NCBI GenBank assembly: GCA_965221345.1
Contig: CBDCSD010000002.1
Coordinates: 1,302,001 to 1,366,000 of the forward strand
Reading direction: 5' to 3'
Length of the DNA: 64,000 nt
Origin: Bin5 sp965221345
Lineage (GTDB): Bacteria > Chloroflexota > Anaerolineae > Caldilineales > Caldilineaceae
Part shown: positions 42,718 to 53,963 of the stretch, one piece after another
Numbering within the stretch: the stretch's first letter is position 1
Layout: every line of letters begins with the position of its first letter
Notes under the pieces: model-generated
Told to the model about the DNA's origin: nothing
Database searches by the model: none
The model's input: the letters and a program-made list of their open reading frames with translations, nothing else
Made by a program: the position numbers and the translations under genes

Positions 42718-43530
42718 ATGAATTTCGATGCCTTCGCCCGTTTCTACGATGGCGATTACCGCGACTACACCGATGACATTCCCCTTGTCCTGCAGACGGC
42801 TCGCACAGCCGGCCGCGCCGCGCTGGAGCTTGGCTGCGGCACCGGCCGTGTGCTGCTTCCCCTGGCCGACGCCGGCTGTCATGTCATCGGGGTCGACAAG
42901 AGCGCGGCGCTGTTGGCGATCGCCCGCCGCAAAATCGCTCTGCACGGCTATCCATCCCAGATGACGACAGATCATCCGTTGCCGGTCAGATTGGTGCAGG
43001 CGGATATGACCAGTTTCCAGCTTGCGCAGACAGAGGTTGATTTCGCCTTAGTGGTCAGCAATACCCTGATGCACCTGACAACCCAGGCCGAACAGTTGAT
43101 GGCGCTGCAATGTGCCAACCGCCATCTGCGCGTGGACGGTCTGCTGCTGATCGATCTGTTCAACCCGGACGTGGCCTATCTGGAGTCGATAGCGGGCATC
43201 CAGGAGTTGGCCGACTGGTGGGAGGACGAGGAAAGCGGCGCGCAGGTGTTGAAATGGACGACCCGCTACCTGGACGCGGCCCGGCAACTACAGGAAACGA
43301 TCTTCGTCTACGAGGAGATATTTGCCGACGGGCGCAATGCGCAGACGCGACTCGCCTTCCCGCTGCGCTTCTGGTGGCCCGACGAGGGGGCCCTGCTCCT
43401 GGAACAAGCAGGGTTCGCGGTGGATGAACTCTACGGCGACTTCGACGGCAGCCCCTATCACCCTGACAGCGAGCGCCTCATCTTCATCGCCCGCAAGAAG
43501 CCAGTGGCTAGTGGTGTTGCAGGCCGCTAG
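42718..43530 (+). CDS. Class I SAM-dependent methyltransferase
   Basis: A 270-residue methyltransferase from the ATG at 42718 (MNFDAFARFYDGDY); an in-frame GTG at 42667 would add 17 residues of unclear value. The SAM-binding motif ALELGCGTGRVLLPLA is near residue 40, followed by VIGVDKS and the acidic QADMTSF. A methyltransferase-11/25-like fold is evident; its substrate is not. It is read opposite to its neighbours and is not in an operon. Confidence 0.85.
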   Translation: MNFDAFARFYDGDYRDYTDDIPLVLQTARTAGRAALELGCGTGRVLLPLADAGCHVIGVDKSAALLAIARRKIALHGYPSQMTTDHPLPVRLVQADMTSFQLAQTEVDFALVVSNTLMHLTTQAEQLMALQCANRHLRVDGLLLIDLFNPDVAYLESIAGIQELADWWEDEESGAQVLKWTTRYLDAARQLQETIFVYEEIFADGRNAQTRLAFPLRFWWPDEGALLLEQAGFAVDELYGDFDGSPYHPDSERLIFIARKKPVASGVAGR

Positions 43531-43542
43531 CCACTATGTGGT

Positions 43543-46113
<2,571 letters not shown>

Positions 46114-46126
46114 GGGGATGCTCCTT

Positions 46127-46174
46127 AGGAATCGGTGACACTTGGGAATAAGGAATCGATGACATTTTGGAAGA
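46127..46174. repeat. 24-nt tandem duplication upstream of nrdJ
   Basis: Two units of AGGAATCGRTGACA plus a diverged second half (19 of 24 positions identical) directly before the nrdJ start. Confidence 0.6.
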
Positions 46175-46479
46175 ACGTCCAAGAAGGCGAATATTAGGAC
46201 GCCAAGGAGTAGTCTTGTGTTCCAGTATTAGAACCAATGATCTGAGAAATCGGACAACGATTCTGCATTCGGGTCAATCGTTTTCAATGTCTCGTAAAGA
46301 CAGGCCGCTGCTCGCCAAAAGAACTGCTGACTTGGCCGTCATTTTCCGTCGGGTCCCGTCCCATGTGGGTAGCTGGAACCCGCGTGTTCGAAAATGTCTG
46401 CCACTCCCACCTGCAACGCACCGCAAATGAGTTCGGCAGCAAGGTATCCCGCTGAGTCTATGTCGGAAACTCGCCTTGT
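46175..46479. other. nrdR-nrdJ intergenic region
   Basis: About 300 bp without an open frame of note. It should contain the nrdJ promoter. No cobalamin riboswitch or convincing paired NrdR box was seen. Confidence 0.5.
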
Positions 46480-46983
46480 TTAGCCCGCCGACGGTCTTTC
46501 TCGAGCGTCGACGGCTCTGGCGGCGTCAGCCTCCAGGTCACTGCGTCCCATCAACCGGTCAACCTCGGACCGGATTTCACTCAGATCGCTAAAGTCGAGA
46601 TAGACGCTGGCGAAACGGATATAGGCCACCTGATCGACGTCGGCCAGTTGGTCCAGCACGAGATTGCCGATCATTTCGCTTGTCACCTCTGCGCGCCCCA
46701 AGCGTTGAATTCTATCTTCGACGTAGTTCGCAATACTCTTCATGCGCTCGCTGCTGACCGGCCTCTTAACCGCGGCGATGCGGATGCCGGCAAGCAGCTT
46801 CTGGGGGTCGAACGGCTCACGGTGACCGTCCCGTTTGGAAACGAGCAGGCCGGGCGCAACATGCTCATAGGTTGTGAAGCGCTGCTCACAATCCAGGCAT
46901 TGACGGCGGCGGCGGATCGTCTCTCCTCTATCGCGGGAATCGATCACTTTGTGTTTGCCGTGTCCGCAATGGGGACATTGCAT
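46480..46983 (-). CDS. nrdR: Transcriptional repressor NrdR
   Basis: A 167-residue ATP/dATP-sensing repressor of ribonucleotide reductase genes. The start MQCPHCG (ATG at 46983) carries the zinc-ribbon cysteines, completed by CLDCEQRFTTYE; the ATP-cone domain follows from about residue 49 (VSKRDGHREPFDPQKL) to 140. Length matches the family. It lies directly upstream of nrdJ on the same strand, its probable main target. Confidence 0.97.
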   Translation of the reverse strand: MQCPHCGHGKHKVIDSRDRGETIRRRRQCLDCEQRFTTYEHVAPGLLVSKRDGHREPFDPQKLLAGIRIAAVKRPVSSERMKSIANYVEDRIQRLGRAEVTSEMIGNLVLDQLADVDQVAYIRFASVYLDFSDLSEIRSEVDRLMGRSDLEADAARAVDARERPSAG

Positions 46984-47113
46984 CAACCGTCCCTCAATCA
47001 GTCAGGGTGACCAAACCTGGGAACGCAAGCGTTCCCCTCCATCATTCCGGTTCAGACTGGTTCAGATCGGCGCCCCGCTCCAACGTCGCAAGTCCTTCTT
47101 GCATTCACGACGT

Positions 47114-47161
47114 CACCTACATACTGTATCATAGCTCATTGGGAGGCACAATATGTAGTGC
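47114..47161. promoter_or_regulatory. Candidate pair of NrdR boxes upstream of nrdR
   Basis: GCACAATATGTAGTGC (47146-47161) fits the 16-bp NrdR-box pattern (ACAC-like arms around an AT core). A weaker match, CACCTACATACTGTAT (47114-47129), lies 32 bp away centre to centre, close to three helical turns as in known box pairs. Autoregulation of nrdR is inferred. Confidence 0.35.
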
Positions 47162-47234
47162 ATTGATGCTTGCGTGCATCTGTCAGGACGTCAGTATAGA
47201 TATACCATACTCCCGGCCGACGCGCAAACGGATT

Positions 47235-47281
47235 TGCCCGCAATCGGCGGTTGTTTTTGTGCGTAATCGCGGGCAGTTTTT
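47235..47281 (+). terminator. Terminator-like hairpin in the nrdR/IS gap
   Basis: TGCCCGC (47235-47241) pairs with GCGGGCA (47269-47275), followed by GTTTTTGTG. No plus-strand gene ends here, so it may be a relic. Confidence 0.3.
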
Positions 47282-47426
47282 GTGAAACGGATTATACCCA
47301 GCGGTAGCGGCGCGGAGGTCGTTCAATGCCTTCTCTACCGGTCTTCGGGTTCTTGCAGGAAAGGCGGGGCAGCTGCTTTGGACGTAGGTTGTGAACCATG
47401 CGATGAAATCGGCGTCCAGCCACTAA

Positions 47427-47457
47427 GTAACTGTCCGCAAACAACGTAGCGGTTTGG
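47427..47457. repeat. IS left terminal inverted repeat
   Basis: Starts GTAACTGTCCG and ends TAGCGGTTTGG; matches the inverted complement of the right end with several mismatches and a 2-nt length difference. Confidence 0.8.
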
Positions 47458-47464
47458 TTGAGAT

Positions 47465-48726
47465 TCAAGATATCGATGTTGGTGCAATCATATAGTTCCA
47501 AGTTGGACAGATAGGTTGCCGTGTCAGTTGGATTGTTTGGCGTTGCTCTTTGGAGAGCTTGCGGCCCTTCTGAAAAGCTCGGTCAACGAGAAAGGCTTTG
47601 ACGGTCAAGCCGGTCGTGGTGGTTGTGCTGCGGATGTAGTTGCGCATTGTGGCAAAAGAGCGCAAAGGTTTGCCGGCCCAGTTGCGCGTTATCTGACTGA
47701 AGAGACGATACTCGATCGGATTATACTTGGAGGCGCCGGTCGGATAATGGCAGACCAGAATCGAGATGCCGAACCGGTCAGCGCATTGGCGCTGCAATTC
47801 AGCTTTCCAGAGCCAGGAACGGCAGTTGTTGCTGCCGCCCGCATCACAGAGGATCAAGAGTTTGTCCTCGCGCTGAAAGCGGGGGCGCGCCGGGTCGGCC
47901 CACCACTGTGCGATGGCATGGGCGGCAAATTCGGGCGTATCATAGGAGTTGCCCAGATAGACATAGCCTTGGTTATGGACGATGTCATAGATGCCATACG
48001 GCACGGCCCGACCCAGCGCATCGCCAGGGAAATCATGCAGATTGACTTGCGCCGGCGCCTGACGCCAAGTGCGACCTTGGTTGGCGAAGTTGCCGATCAG
48101 TTCCTTGTTCTTGGTATCGACACTGATGACAGGATAGCCTGCTTGCAGGAACTGCTGTCGCACACGACGAATGTAGTCAAACTGGCGGTTGCGGTCGGGA
48201 TGCACTGCGCCCGTCAAGCTCTTGCGGTTGGCGACCAAGCCAAAGCCCAGCTTGCGCAGCAGCCGACCGACTGTGGTGCGACCGATCCTGTGTGCCTGTG
48301 CGCGCAGCCGAGATGCAATCGTGCGCAAACTTAGTTTCACCCATTTCTGTCCATCTGTCGGTGAACCAGCGATGTCGTCGTTGACGATTTCCTTGATTCT
48401 GTCTTCTATCGCTGGACTTTTTTTTCCAGCGCTGGCCGCCCACCGCCCGGCTTGCGCACCCGGTCGGTTGGGCGTCCGGCCAAGTCGTCGTCTAACTCGC
48501 GCCGACCGCGGCGAATCGTGTTGACGTTCATACCGGTAATCTGCGCCAGCCGTTCAGTGCCGCCATGCCCGATGCGATCGGCTTCCAACGCGACGTACCA
48601 GCGTCGCTGCTGTTCGTTGAGCCGACTCAACAAAACATTCATGCGATGGTGGTCCTCTTTGTCTGCATGGGGCTGCGGCGACTGACATATCTCACACTGA
48701 CATTGATGGATCGGTCTTTGGCTCAT
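47465..48726 (-). CDS. ISAzo13 family transposase, two frames joined by a -1 frameshift
   Basis: The first frame (ATG at 48726) encodes ~106 residues with a helix-turn-helix-like region (ERLAQITGMNVNTIRRGRREL) and ends TAG soon after GGAAAAAAAAG at about 48419-48429. The second frame (about 48430 to 47465) continues the protein as SPAIEDRIKEIVNDDIAG.. then KWVKLSLRTIAS, and includes the DDE core: PVISVDTKNKELIGNF, LLILCDAGGSNNCRSW, and YPTGASKYNPIEYRLF. A -1 shift on A8 restores a full-length transposase of about 420 residues. Programmed slippage is common in IS elements; plain decay is the alternative. Confidence 0.8.
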
Positions 48727-48770
48727 CTCTTTGACTCCTTGTTTGTTCCTGTTCGTGGAGCCATTTTACG

Positions 48771-48803
48771 CCAAACACCGCTAATTTGTTAACGGACAGT
48801 TAC
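48771..48803. repeat. IS right terminal inverted repeat
   Basis: On the minus strand starts GTAACTGTCCG and contains TAGCGGTGTTTGG; the terminal 11 bp are identical to the left end. Confidence 0.8.
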
Positions 48804-48915
48804 TAAGTAGTCCGTTGCTTGGGGTCAACAGAAGAGGTCGCGTCGGGTATACTCCAAGTCGAGTACTTCAAGGATGTCGGTTGTGATGATCTGGGCGTCG
48901 GGCAGTGCATAGAGG

Positions 48916-49305
48916 TCAACGGGCTACTTCTTCGTAAACTGCGAGTTGTGCGTCATGGTTGATGGCGTTTGGCCAGGAATTGCTAAACCGGGGTTGTTGA
49001 TTCAGGGCTTGCCGTAGATGCGATTCAATAACCGCTCGGTGAAACTTCAACTTTCCAATTGCTTGCGTCATTCTCTGTCGTTGCTCTAAACGCGATCTGA
49101 TGACCGTCTGGGAGCGGCCACGCAACCCATCAGCCAACTGCTCGAGTTCCTGGAACACGTCCGGCGCGACATCGACGATTATGCGCTTAAACGGCGGCTT
49201 CATTGTCCCCTGATTAGTAAAGAATTCGGAAATGTCGCGGCCACTATCCGCCATGTCTGCGATTTCATCTGCTGTCGGCCTGTTCCTGTTAACTGAATTC
49301 GTCAT
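48916..49305 (-). CDS. Antitoxin-like protein (BrnA-type position)
   Basis: A 129-residue protein from the ATG at 49305. The start MTNSVNRNRPTADEIADMAD and DSGRDISEFFTNQG resembles the variable N-termini of BrnA/CopG-like antitoxins, followed by a strand-helix-helix-like stretch (FKRIIVDVAPDVFQELEQLA) that could bind DNA. It overlaps the toxin gene by 17 nt. The order toxin then antitoxin matches brnTA. A ~110-nt gap separates it from the IS element. Confidence 0.65.
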   Translation of the reverse strand: MTNSVNRNRPTADEIADMADSGRDISEFFTNQGTMKPPFKRIIVDVAPDVFQELEQLADGLRGRSQTVIRSRLEQRQRMTQAIGKLKFHRAVIESHLRQALNQQPRFSNSWPNAINHDAQLAVYEEVAR

Positions 49306-49588
49306 ACAGCCTCCGTTCCTCTTCCGTCGCCCGCCAAAGTGTCACCAGGTGGTAATATTCTCCAGCGGCGTCTTCCCTTACCTCGTAAATGAGAGAATAC
49401 AATCCTTCTTTCACCCGACCAATAACGCGCAACTGCTCCGGATCATCCGATCTGAGGTCTTCATAATAGTATTGATTAAAGAAAATTTCCTGTGCTTCTT
49501 CGAATCCGATTCCCCTACTTCGGTTCCTTCTGAGTCGTCTGCTTTTTCCGCGGTCGAATTTGAAGCGTATCGTTTCCTGTTCTTCCAA
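49289..49588 (-). CDS. brnT: BrnT-type toxin
   Basis: A 99-residue RelE-fold RNase with FKFDRGKSRRLRRNRSRGIGFEEAQ at the start and LVTLWRATEEERRLYDEF at the end, the BrnT layout (FEFDPxKxxxNxxKHGI .. RKATxxERxxY). The start is a TTG at 49588 with AAGG upstream; no ATG is available before the conserved region. Together with the downstream gene it makes a type II toxin-antitoxin pair sitting between an IS element and a large NTPase. Confidence 0.75.
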   Translation of the reverse strand: MEEQETIRFKFDRGKSRRLRRNRSRGIGFEEAQEIFFNQYYYEDLRSDDPEQLRVIGRVKEGLYSLIYEVREDAAGEYYHLVTLWRATEEERRLYDEFS

Positions 49589-49721
49589 TAGTATACCTTA
49601 CCATTATGAATTTTCCATGCTATCTCACTCTGCCGCCGCGCGCACGTCCAGCTTGCTTGTGACGACGGGCGCAATGAGGTTAACGCAGTGACAGAGGGCC
49701 GATTCTGCTCGAGATGCGCGC

Positions 49722-52700
49722 TCACGTTGTGGCGGCCCGGCATTCAGCTTGTCGCAACAGCATTCTCACAGCAGCCAATTCATTCATCCTTTCACTCTCC
49801 CCGCCTGTCATTGCATTATAAGGACTCATGCACAGCGGGTCGTTGATCGTTTGCCCAGTTTGCACGGCTTCATATTCGCTAACAACCTGATTCCCAATTT
49901 CATCAAGATACCACGATGCAAAAACGAATTCTTCCAGACCGGTTTCCTCTGCTGAAGCAACAATTATTTCCTTATTGCGATTGAAGCTATCTATAGCCTT
50001 TGAAAGAACCTCCTCTTCCTCAGGGAGAAGGTTTGTCAGATCCCGACAATAAAGAATCGCTGATATTTGCGCGCAGGCTGCTACGGCTGAATCAAGTGCC
50101 TCTGAAATGCGCGCCTTTTCTGACGAGAGGAAAGGCAAATCGATATGGTCCTGCCATTCACTTTCGAAATCCCGGTCGGGTAATGGCATCAGTGATGAAG
50201 GAAGCAGCGCCAGTGCCGGAATGACGTAGCCATTGATTACGGGAACGACGCGGAATCGCCAATCCTTTGCGAGTTGCTCTTGTCCAATCGAAAGGCAATC
50301 ATCAATATAGTTCACATCGGTTTCAAAATCTGTGATCTCGACAAGTATAGCGACCTCGGCATCCGGCCAGTAAGGGCTATCACTGCTGTCTATGGGGCGA
50401 GTCCAGCATTTTGCACTCCAGCCCCTTGCCTCGAGTGCTTTCTCCAGAGCATGTTGCCTTTGACGAAAGCGCCGTTTGGCTGATGCTTGGCAGCGACGGG
50501 CTAAGGAATGCACGGCTTTCCCTTCCCCAATTTTTCGGGCTATTTTGGCGAGTCTTGTAGCTGCTGTGGATGTATGTGTGATTTCGTGCAAGATACAGGC
50601 AACATCGTTGAGTCGTTCTGCCAATGCGGTCAATTCTTTCAAAGGCGGCGTTGACGTTGTTCGCCATATTTCGGATTTTACGTACTCTCGCGCTCGTGCG
50701 GAGCGACTGCCAGCGAACGTGGCGGGTGCTTTTGCAGTGTTTGAAACCGTTATCTGCATAATCCTCGGCACAAGATTGTTGAGCACATCTAACAGAAGTG
50801 CGCCAAGTCTATTCTCAGTGTCTGTGCTATTGGAGCTTGTTGACATGGACGATGAAAGCTCTTCCTGTGTGGCATAAGTCAGACGACTAATCTTAGTTCC
50901 GATTTCGTTGATTTCGGTAGCTAAAGATTTCGGAATTCGCTTCCCTCTGATCCATTTCTCCGTAAGTGAACGAAAAGCCTTCTCCGTACTCCGAACAAGC
51001 TGAGCTATCTCATGGGTGTAGTCGGTAAGACTGTCTATCGCCGCACGTGCGAGCAGGACTTGGCGAAAGGCAACGTTCCAAACAGCCAGTTTTTTGGCTG
51101 CAAGATTCTGTCTAGGTATGTTTTTCGACCAAGGTCTAAAGTCTCCGACAGCTATAGGTCGCCCTGACGGGTCTATAGCATCAGACGCCGCGGCATCCGA
51201 AAGCGGAGAAAGAGCCAGCAAGGTCTCACATATGGTAACAATGGTTTCATGAGGGTCGGCTTGACACTCCTCATCTACATACAACCAGTCGGCACGAACG
51301 GTGCGTCCATGTTCTCCGCCAGGATCCACTTCAGGCGTTGTCATCCAAGGAGTCTGCGAATGATATTGGCCAAGAAGTGACTGCTCATCTCCAAATTTAG
51401 ACGCCAGGTCCCGAGCCATTTCTGGATCGACTTCATAGGCGGTTGATAAGAGAGCTGCAACGTCACGAATGTCGTGCTCAGCATCATTTGCAATGTTGGG
51501 AACGAATATGGTCGATATAGACTCTCCCCCAACTATCGGTAAGAGACAGGAGAGGAACCGGTTTGCTTGTCGAAGGTCTGTGCAGGTCGGACTCTGTGTT
51601 CCTTGAGGCAGTAGAGCTAAACAGTCAGCCCGCAGATCGCGTTGCGATGTGGCTTGGAACGCCAGCACTGCGTTTCGTACTTCAGGTAGAATAGATGGGG
51701 ACAGATCTCCATCCAAGAGTACAAACAAGGAAGCCGCAGACCAGAGGGCGCGCTGGACTCCATGGTTCTCAAGGATACTAATGAACGAGGCAACGCGCCG
51801 TTCCAACGTGCCTAACCCCAGGCCGGTTAGAATTGCAGACCACACCTCAATATCTTCGTTTGCCGCTAGTGTTTCCCCCAGCCCCTGAAGCACAGCTGCC
51901 TCATCCCTGTCTTTAGTTTCTTTGAGGACAGAGTGGATAATCCTGGGCAGCGTCTCGTTGGTTGCAGCCAGCAGAACTCGCCACAAGGAATCGGTACGCA
52001 AATGGACAATCTCATCGTGGGAAGCCTCGCTTAGCGCTTCCGAGCGCAGTGTATGCAAGCCGCCGAGAACACCTGGCCGACTTTCGCGCACCAGGTGTTC
52101 ATCGAGCAGTCTTTTCAATGCCACGCTCGCACGGTCTGGAGGCAATTCCAGTGACTCGAAAAGGCTTCTGGCCTCGACTTCTCCACCAAGGGCGCACAGA
52201 GCGGCAGTCCCTCTGACAATGGCGAGCTCGTCGTGCCGCTCCTCCTCTATCCTTAGACGTACCTGTTCTTCGATCACAGCGGCAAGCCGCCTGCCCTGTG
52301 TAAGAAGATGAACGTACTCGAGCATTAGTCCTTCTGACTGTTCAAATGGCTCACGCCAGTGCGTCCAGTCGGTCTGGCCTTTGTCGACCAACTTTCGCCA
52401 AACACTCTGCGCGATATCTTCCTTAAGGCTGACCTCGGAGAAACCAGTGTCGGAATGATTGGCGACTAAAACCTTATCCTCATTGCGTACCGATCCCATA
52501 AGGTAAACATCCGGCAACTCTCGTAGTTCCCGAACAAGAATGTTCCAAACATCACTGTTGGACGGTCCAACTTCATCAAATATCAATCCAATTGGGGAGA
52601 CCTTGTTGGGGCGGCGCGCCCGAACGAAGCGGGTAATTGCATCAGCGTGGTGTACTCCCGCGCGGTCAGAAATCTGATACCAGCGAAATTCGCTATTGAG

Positions 52701-53561
52701 TGAATTCGCTACCAACCACGTAAGGGCGGACTTTCCAGCCCCTGACGGGCCGGTGATTAGCATATGCCTAAGATTCTTGAGATCGTCAATAATATTTTGC
52801 ATTTCGTTCGGACGATCAAGGACGAGACCGGCGGCCAAATGACCAGGCTTGACCTTTACGCCTTGATAAAAGCCTGGCTCCGAGACCGGCGTGACGAAAT
52901 CGACCGATTTCAACGCTCCTGAATTGAAAGCATTGTCAATTGCTGTCGGGTCATTAGCCTCAAGGTACTCACAAATGCGTTGATCCACTTCCGTCGTTGA
53001 TATCCGTCGTCTCTGCTCAAAAGAGAGTGAAGCGTTGGCTACCGCGCTCTCGGCGACAAGTTCATATAGAAGACTCCTCAGCCCCTCAGCTATGACCTCC
53101 GCTACATTAAGTTCTTTCGACAACAGATAGACGATTTCCGCTTCCGGCCTTTTGCAGACGACAATTTTGTTGCCTTCCCCGTCAAATAGCTTGCCCAACC
53201 CTTGCTCGGAAACAGTGGTACGCGGTTGTTCGAGACCAACTGCCAGTTGCGTAGCACTCCGGCCGTTGATTCGATCGGCCTTCCGTCTAACCTCGGCAAA
53301 GATTTCTTCCACTTCACCTTTGCTAAAGGTGCCACTTTCTCTTGACTTTATTTGGATCCAAACATTACGATCCGGCAACTCAACTACACAATCTTCTAAA
53401 CCTTCCGGCACCAGATACCCGGTAGGAGCCAGTCCTGCCCACTGGCGAACCAGAATGAGACTTGAAAACAGATGTTGGTAATGAAACCCGCGCCCTGACC
53501 ATGCGCCAGACCGAGTATCCTCCCACACATCTGAAACGGTTTCTTCGTTATTGTCTTTCAT
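49722..53561 (-). CDS. Cap4/DUF4297-like nuclease fused to a STAND-type P-loop NTPase
   Basis: A 1279-residue single-gene protein with three parts. Residues ~20-180 resemble Cap4/DUF4297 dsDNA endonucleases: GFHYQHLFSSLILVRQW, then E53-G-L-E56-D57 and Q70-I-K72 (PD-(D/E)xK core). Residues ~250-450 are a P-loop NTPase: Walker A GPSGAGKS (271-278) and Walker B IGLIFDE (ending D329-E330), with an arginine-containing sensor-like stretch after. The rest (~450-1279) is mostly helical with no known enzyme, the expected sensor/scaffold of STAND proteins. AT-richer than the metabolic genes. It is probably an antiphage protein of the Avs/STAND type; function is inferred, not recognised from a named system. 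Confidence 0.7.
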   Translation of the reverse strand: MKDNNEETVSDVWEDTRSGAWSGRGFHYQHLFSSLILVRQWAGLAPTGYLVPEGLEDCVVELPDRNVWIQIKSRESGTFSKGEVEEIFAEVRRKADRINGRSATQLAVGLEQPRTTVSEQGLGKLFDGEGNKIVVCKRPEAEIVYLLSKELNVAEVIAEGLRSLLYELVAESAVANASLSFEQRRRISTTEVDQRICEYLEANDPTAIDNAFNSGALKSVDFVTPVSEPGFYQGVKVKPGHLAAGLVLDRPNEMQNIIDDLKNLRHMLITGPSGAGKSALTWLVANSLNSEFRWYQISDRAGVHHADAITRFVRARRPNKVSPIGLIFDEVGPSNSDVWNILVRELRELPDVYLMGSVRNEDKVLVANHSDTGFSEVSLKEDIAQSVWRKLVDKGQTDWTHWREPFEQSEGLMLEYVHLLTQGRRLAAVIEEQVRLRIEEERHDELAIVRGTAALCALGGEVEARSLFESLELPPDRASVALKRLLDEHLVRESRPGVLGGLHTLRSEALSEASHDEIVHLRTDSLWRVLLAATNETLPRIIHSVLKETKDRDEAAVLQGLGETLAANEDIEVWSAILTGLGLGTLERRVASFISILENHGVQRALWSAASLFVLLDGDLSPSILPEVRNAVLAFQATSQRDLRADCLALLPQGTQSPTCTDLRQANRFLSCLLPIVGGESISTIFVPNIANDAEHDIRDVAALLSTAYEVDPEMARDLASKFGDEQSLLGQYHSQTPWMTTPEVDPGGEHGRTVRADWLYVDEECQADPHETIVTICETLLALSPLSDAAASDAIDPSGRPIAVGDFRPWSKNIPRQNLAAKKLAVWNVAFRQVLLARAAIDSLTDYTHEIAQLVRSTEKAFRSLTEKWIRGKRIPKSLATEINEIGTKISRLTYATQEELSSSMSTSSNSTDTENRLGALLLDVLNNLVPRIMQITVSNTAKAPATFAGSRSARAREYVKSEIWRTTSTPPLKELTALAERLNDVACILHEITHTSTAATRLAKIARKIGEGKAVHSLARRCQASAKRRFRQRQHALEKALEARGWSAKCWTRPIDSSDSPYWPDAEVAILVEITDFETDVNYIDDCLSIGQEQLAKDWRFRVVPVINGYVIPALALLPSSLMPLPDRDFESEWQDHIDLPFLSSEKARISEALDSAVAACAQISAILYCRDLTNLLPEEEEVLSKAIDSFNRNKEIIVASAEETGLEEFVFASWYLDEIGNQVVSEYEAVQTGQTINDPLCMSPYNAMTGGESERMNELAAVRMLLRQAECRAATT

Positions 53562-53898
53562 GCTGATAATTAGTCGTCACCCTGACTGGAGCTCTTCAAG
53601 CTGGGATAGGAGTCGCTCTCGGCAGTTATGTGTTCTCCTCCAGATTGCTTCCGTGTACGACACATCATTATAGCACTTCTTCATCAACGGTGAAGAGAAT
53701 CATGGAGGCAAGAGGCAAGGCAATCTCATCGAGAGTGCGCTCAAAAGGAAAACCTGCTTGGGGGAGAGAGGGACGAAGAGAACATTCCAAGGAGAAAGTA
53801 CCTTCCCGGACTCATGCCGGGATTTCCTATCCTGGGAAAGTATTGATTGTCAAACAGACAGAGAATCCGTGATGAGAGGACGGCTTTCGACGACAAAG
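53562..53898. other. Intergenic region between the NTPase gene and the ftsZ terminator
   Basis: About 335 bp holding the NTPase promoter. It has purine-rich GAGAGAGGGACGAAGAG near 53763 but no recognisable gene. Confidence 0.5.
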
Positions 53899-53934
53899 AA
53901 AAAGCCCGGCGGGTCAGGAAAATCCGCACAGGCT
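53899..53934 (-). terminator. Terminator downstream of ftsZ
   Basis: On the minus strand AGCCTG-T-GCGG pairs with CCGC-CGGGCT (one bulge, one G-U) across an 11-nt loop, followed by a T run. It ends the ftsZ transcript about 30 nt after the stop. Confidence 0.8.
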
Positions 53935-53963
53935 CTCTGAACAATCGTACTGTAGATCTGGAA

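Larger units (their letters stand above)
47427..48803 (-). mobile_element. ISAzo13-like insertion sequence
   Basis: A 1377-bp element bounded by related inverted repeats: left 47427-47457 and right 48771-48803, both starting GTAACTGTCCG and containing TAGCGG(TG)TTTGG. TAA flanks both ends (47424-47426 and 48804-48806), and the matching CTAAG on each side could be a 5-bp target duplication if the element begins one base in. It carries one transposase gene split by a frameshift at an A8 run. The flanks show no clearly recognisable interrupted gene. Confidence 0.85.

Noticed and set aside
46183..46479. Possible cobalamin riboswitch before nrdJ (GCCACTCCCACC..GCAACG seen on the plus strand)
   Set aside because: The resemblance lies on the wrong strand for nrdJ, and the other conserved blocks of the B12 element are missing.
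47007..47285. Plus-strand ORF between nrdR and the IS element
   Set aside because: No ribosome-binding site, atypical composition and overlap with the candidate NrdR boxes.
47292..47501. Minus-strand ORF running from the IS end into the flank
   Set aside because: It starts inside the IS and has no recognisable homology; probably accidental. A gene interrupted by the IS could not be reconstructed either.
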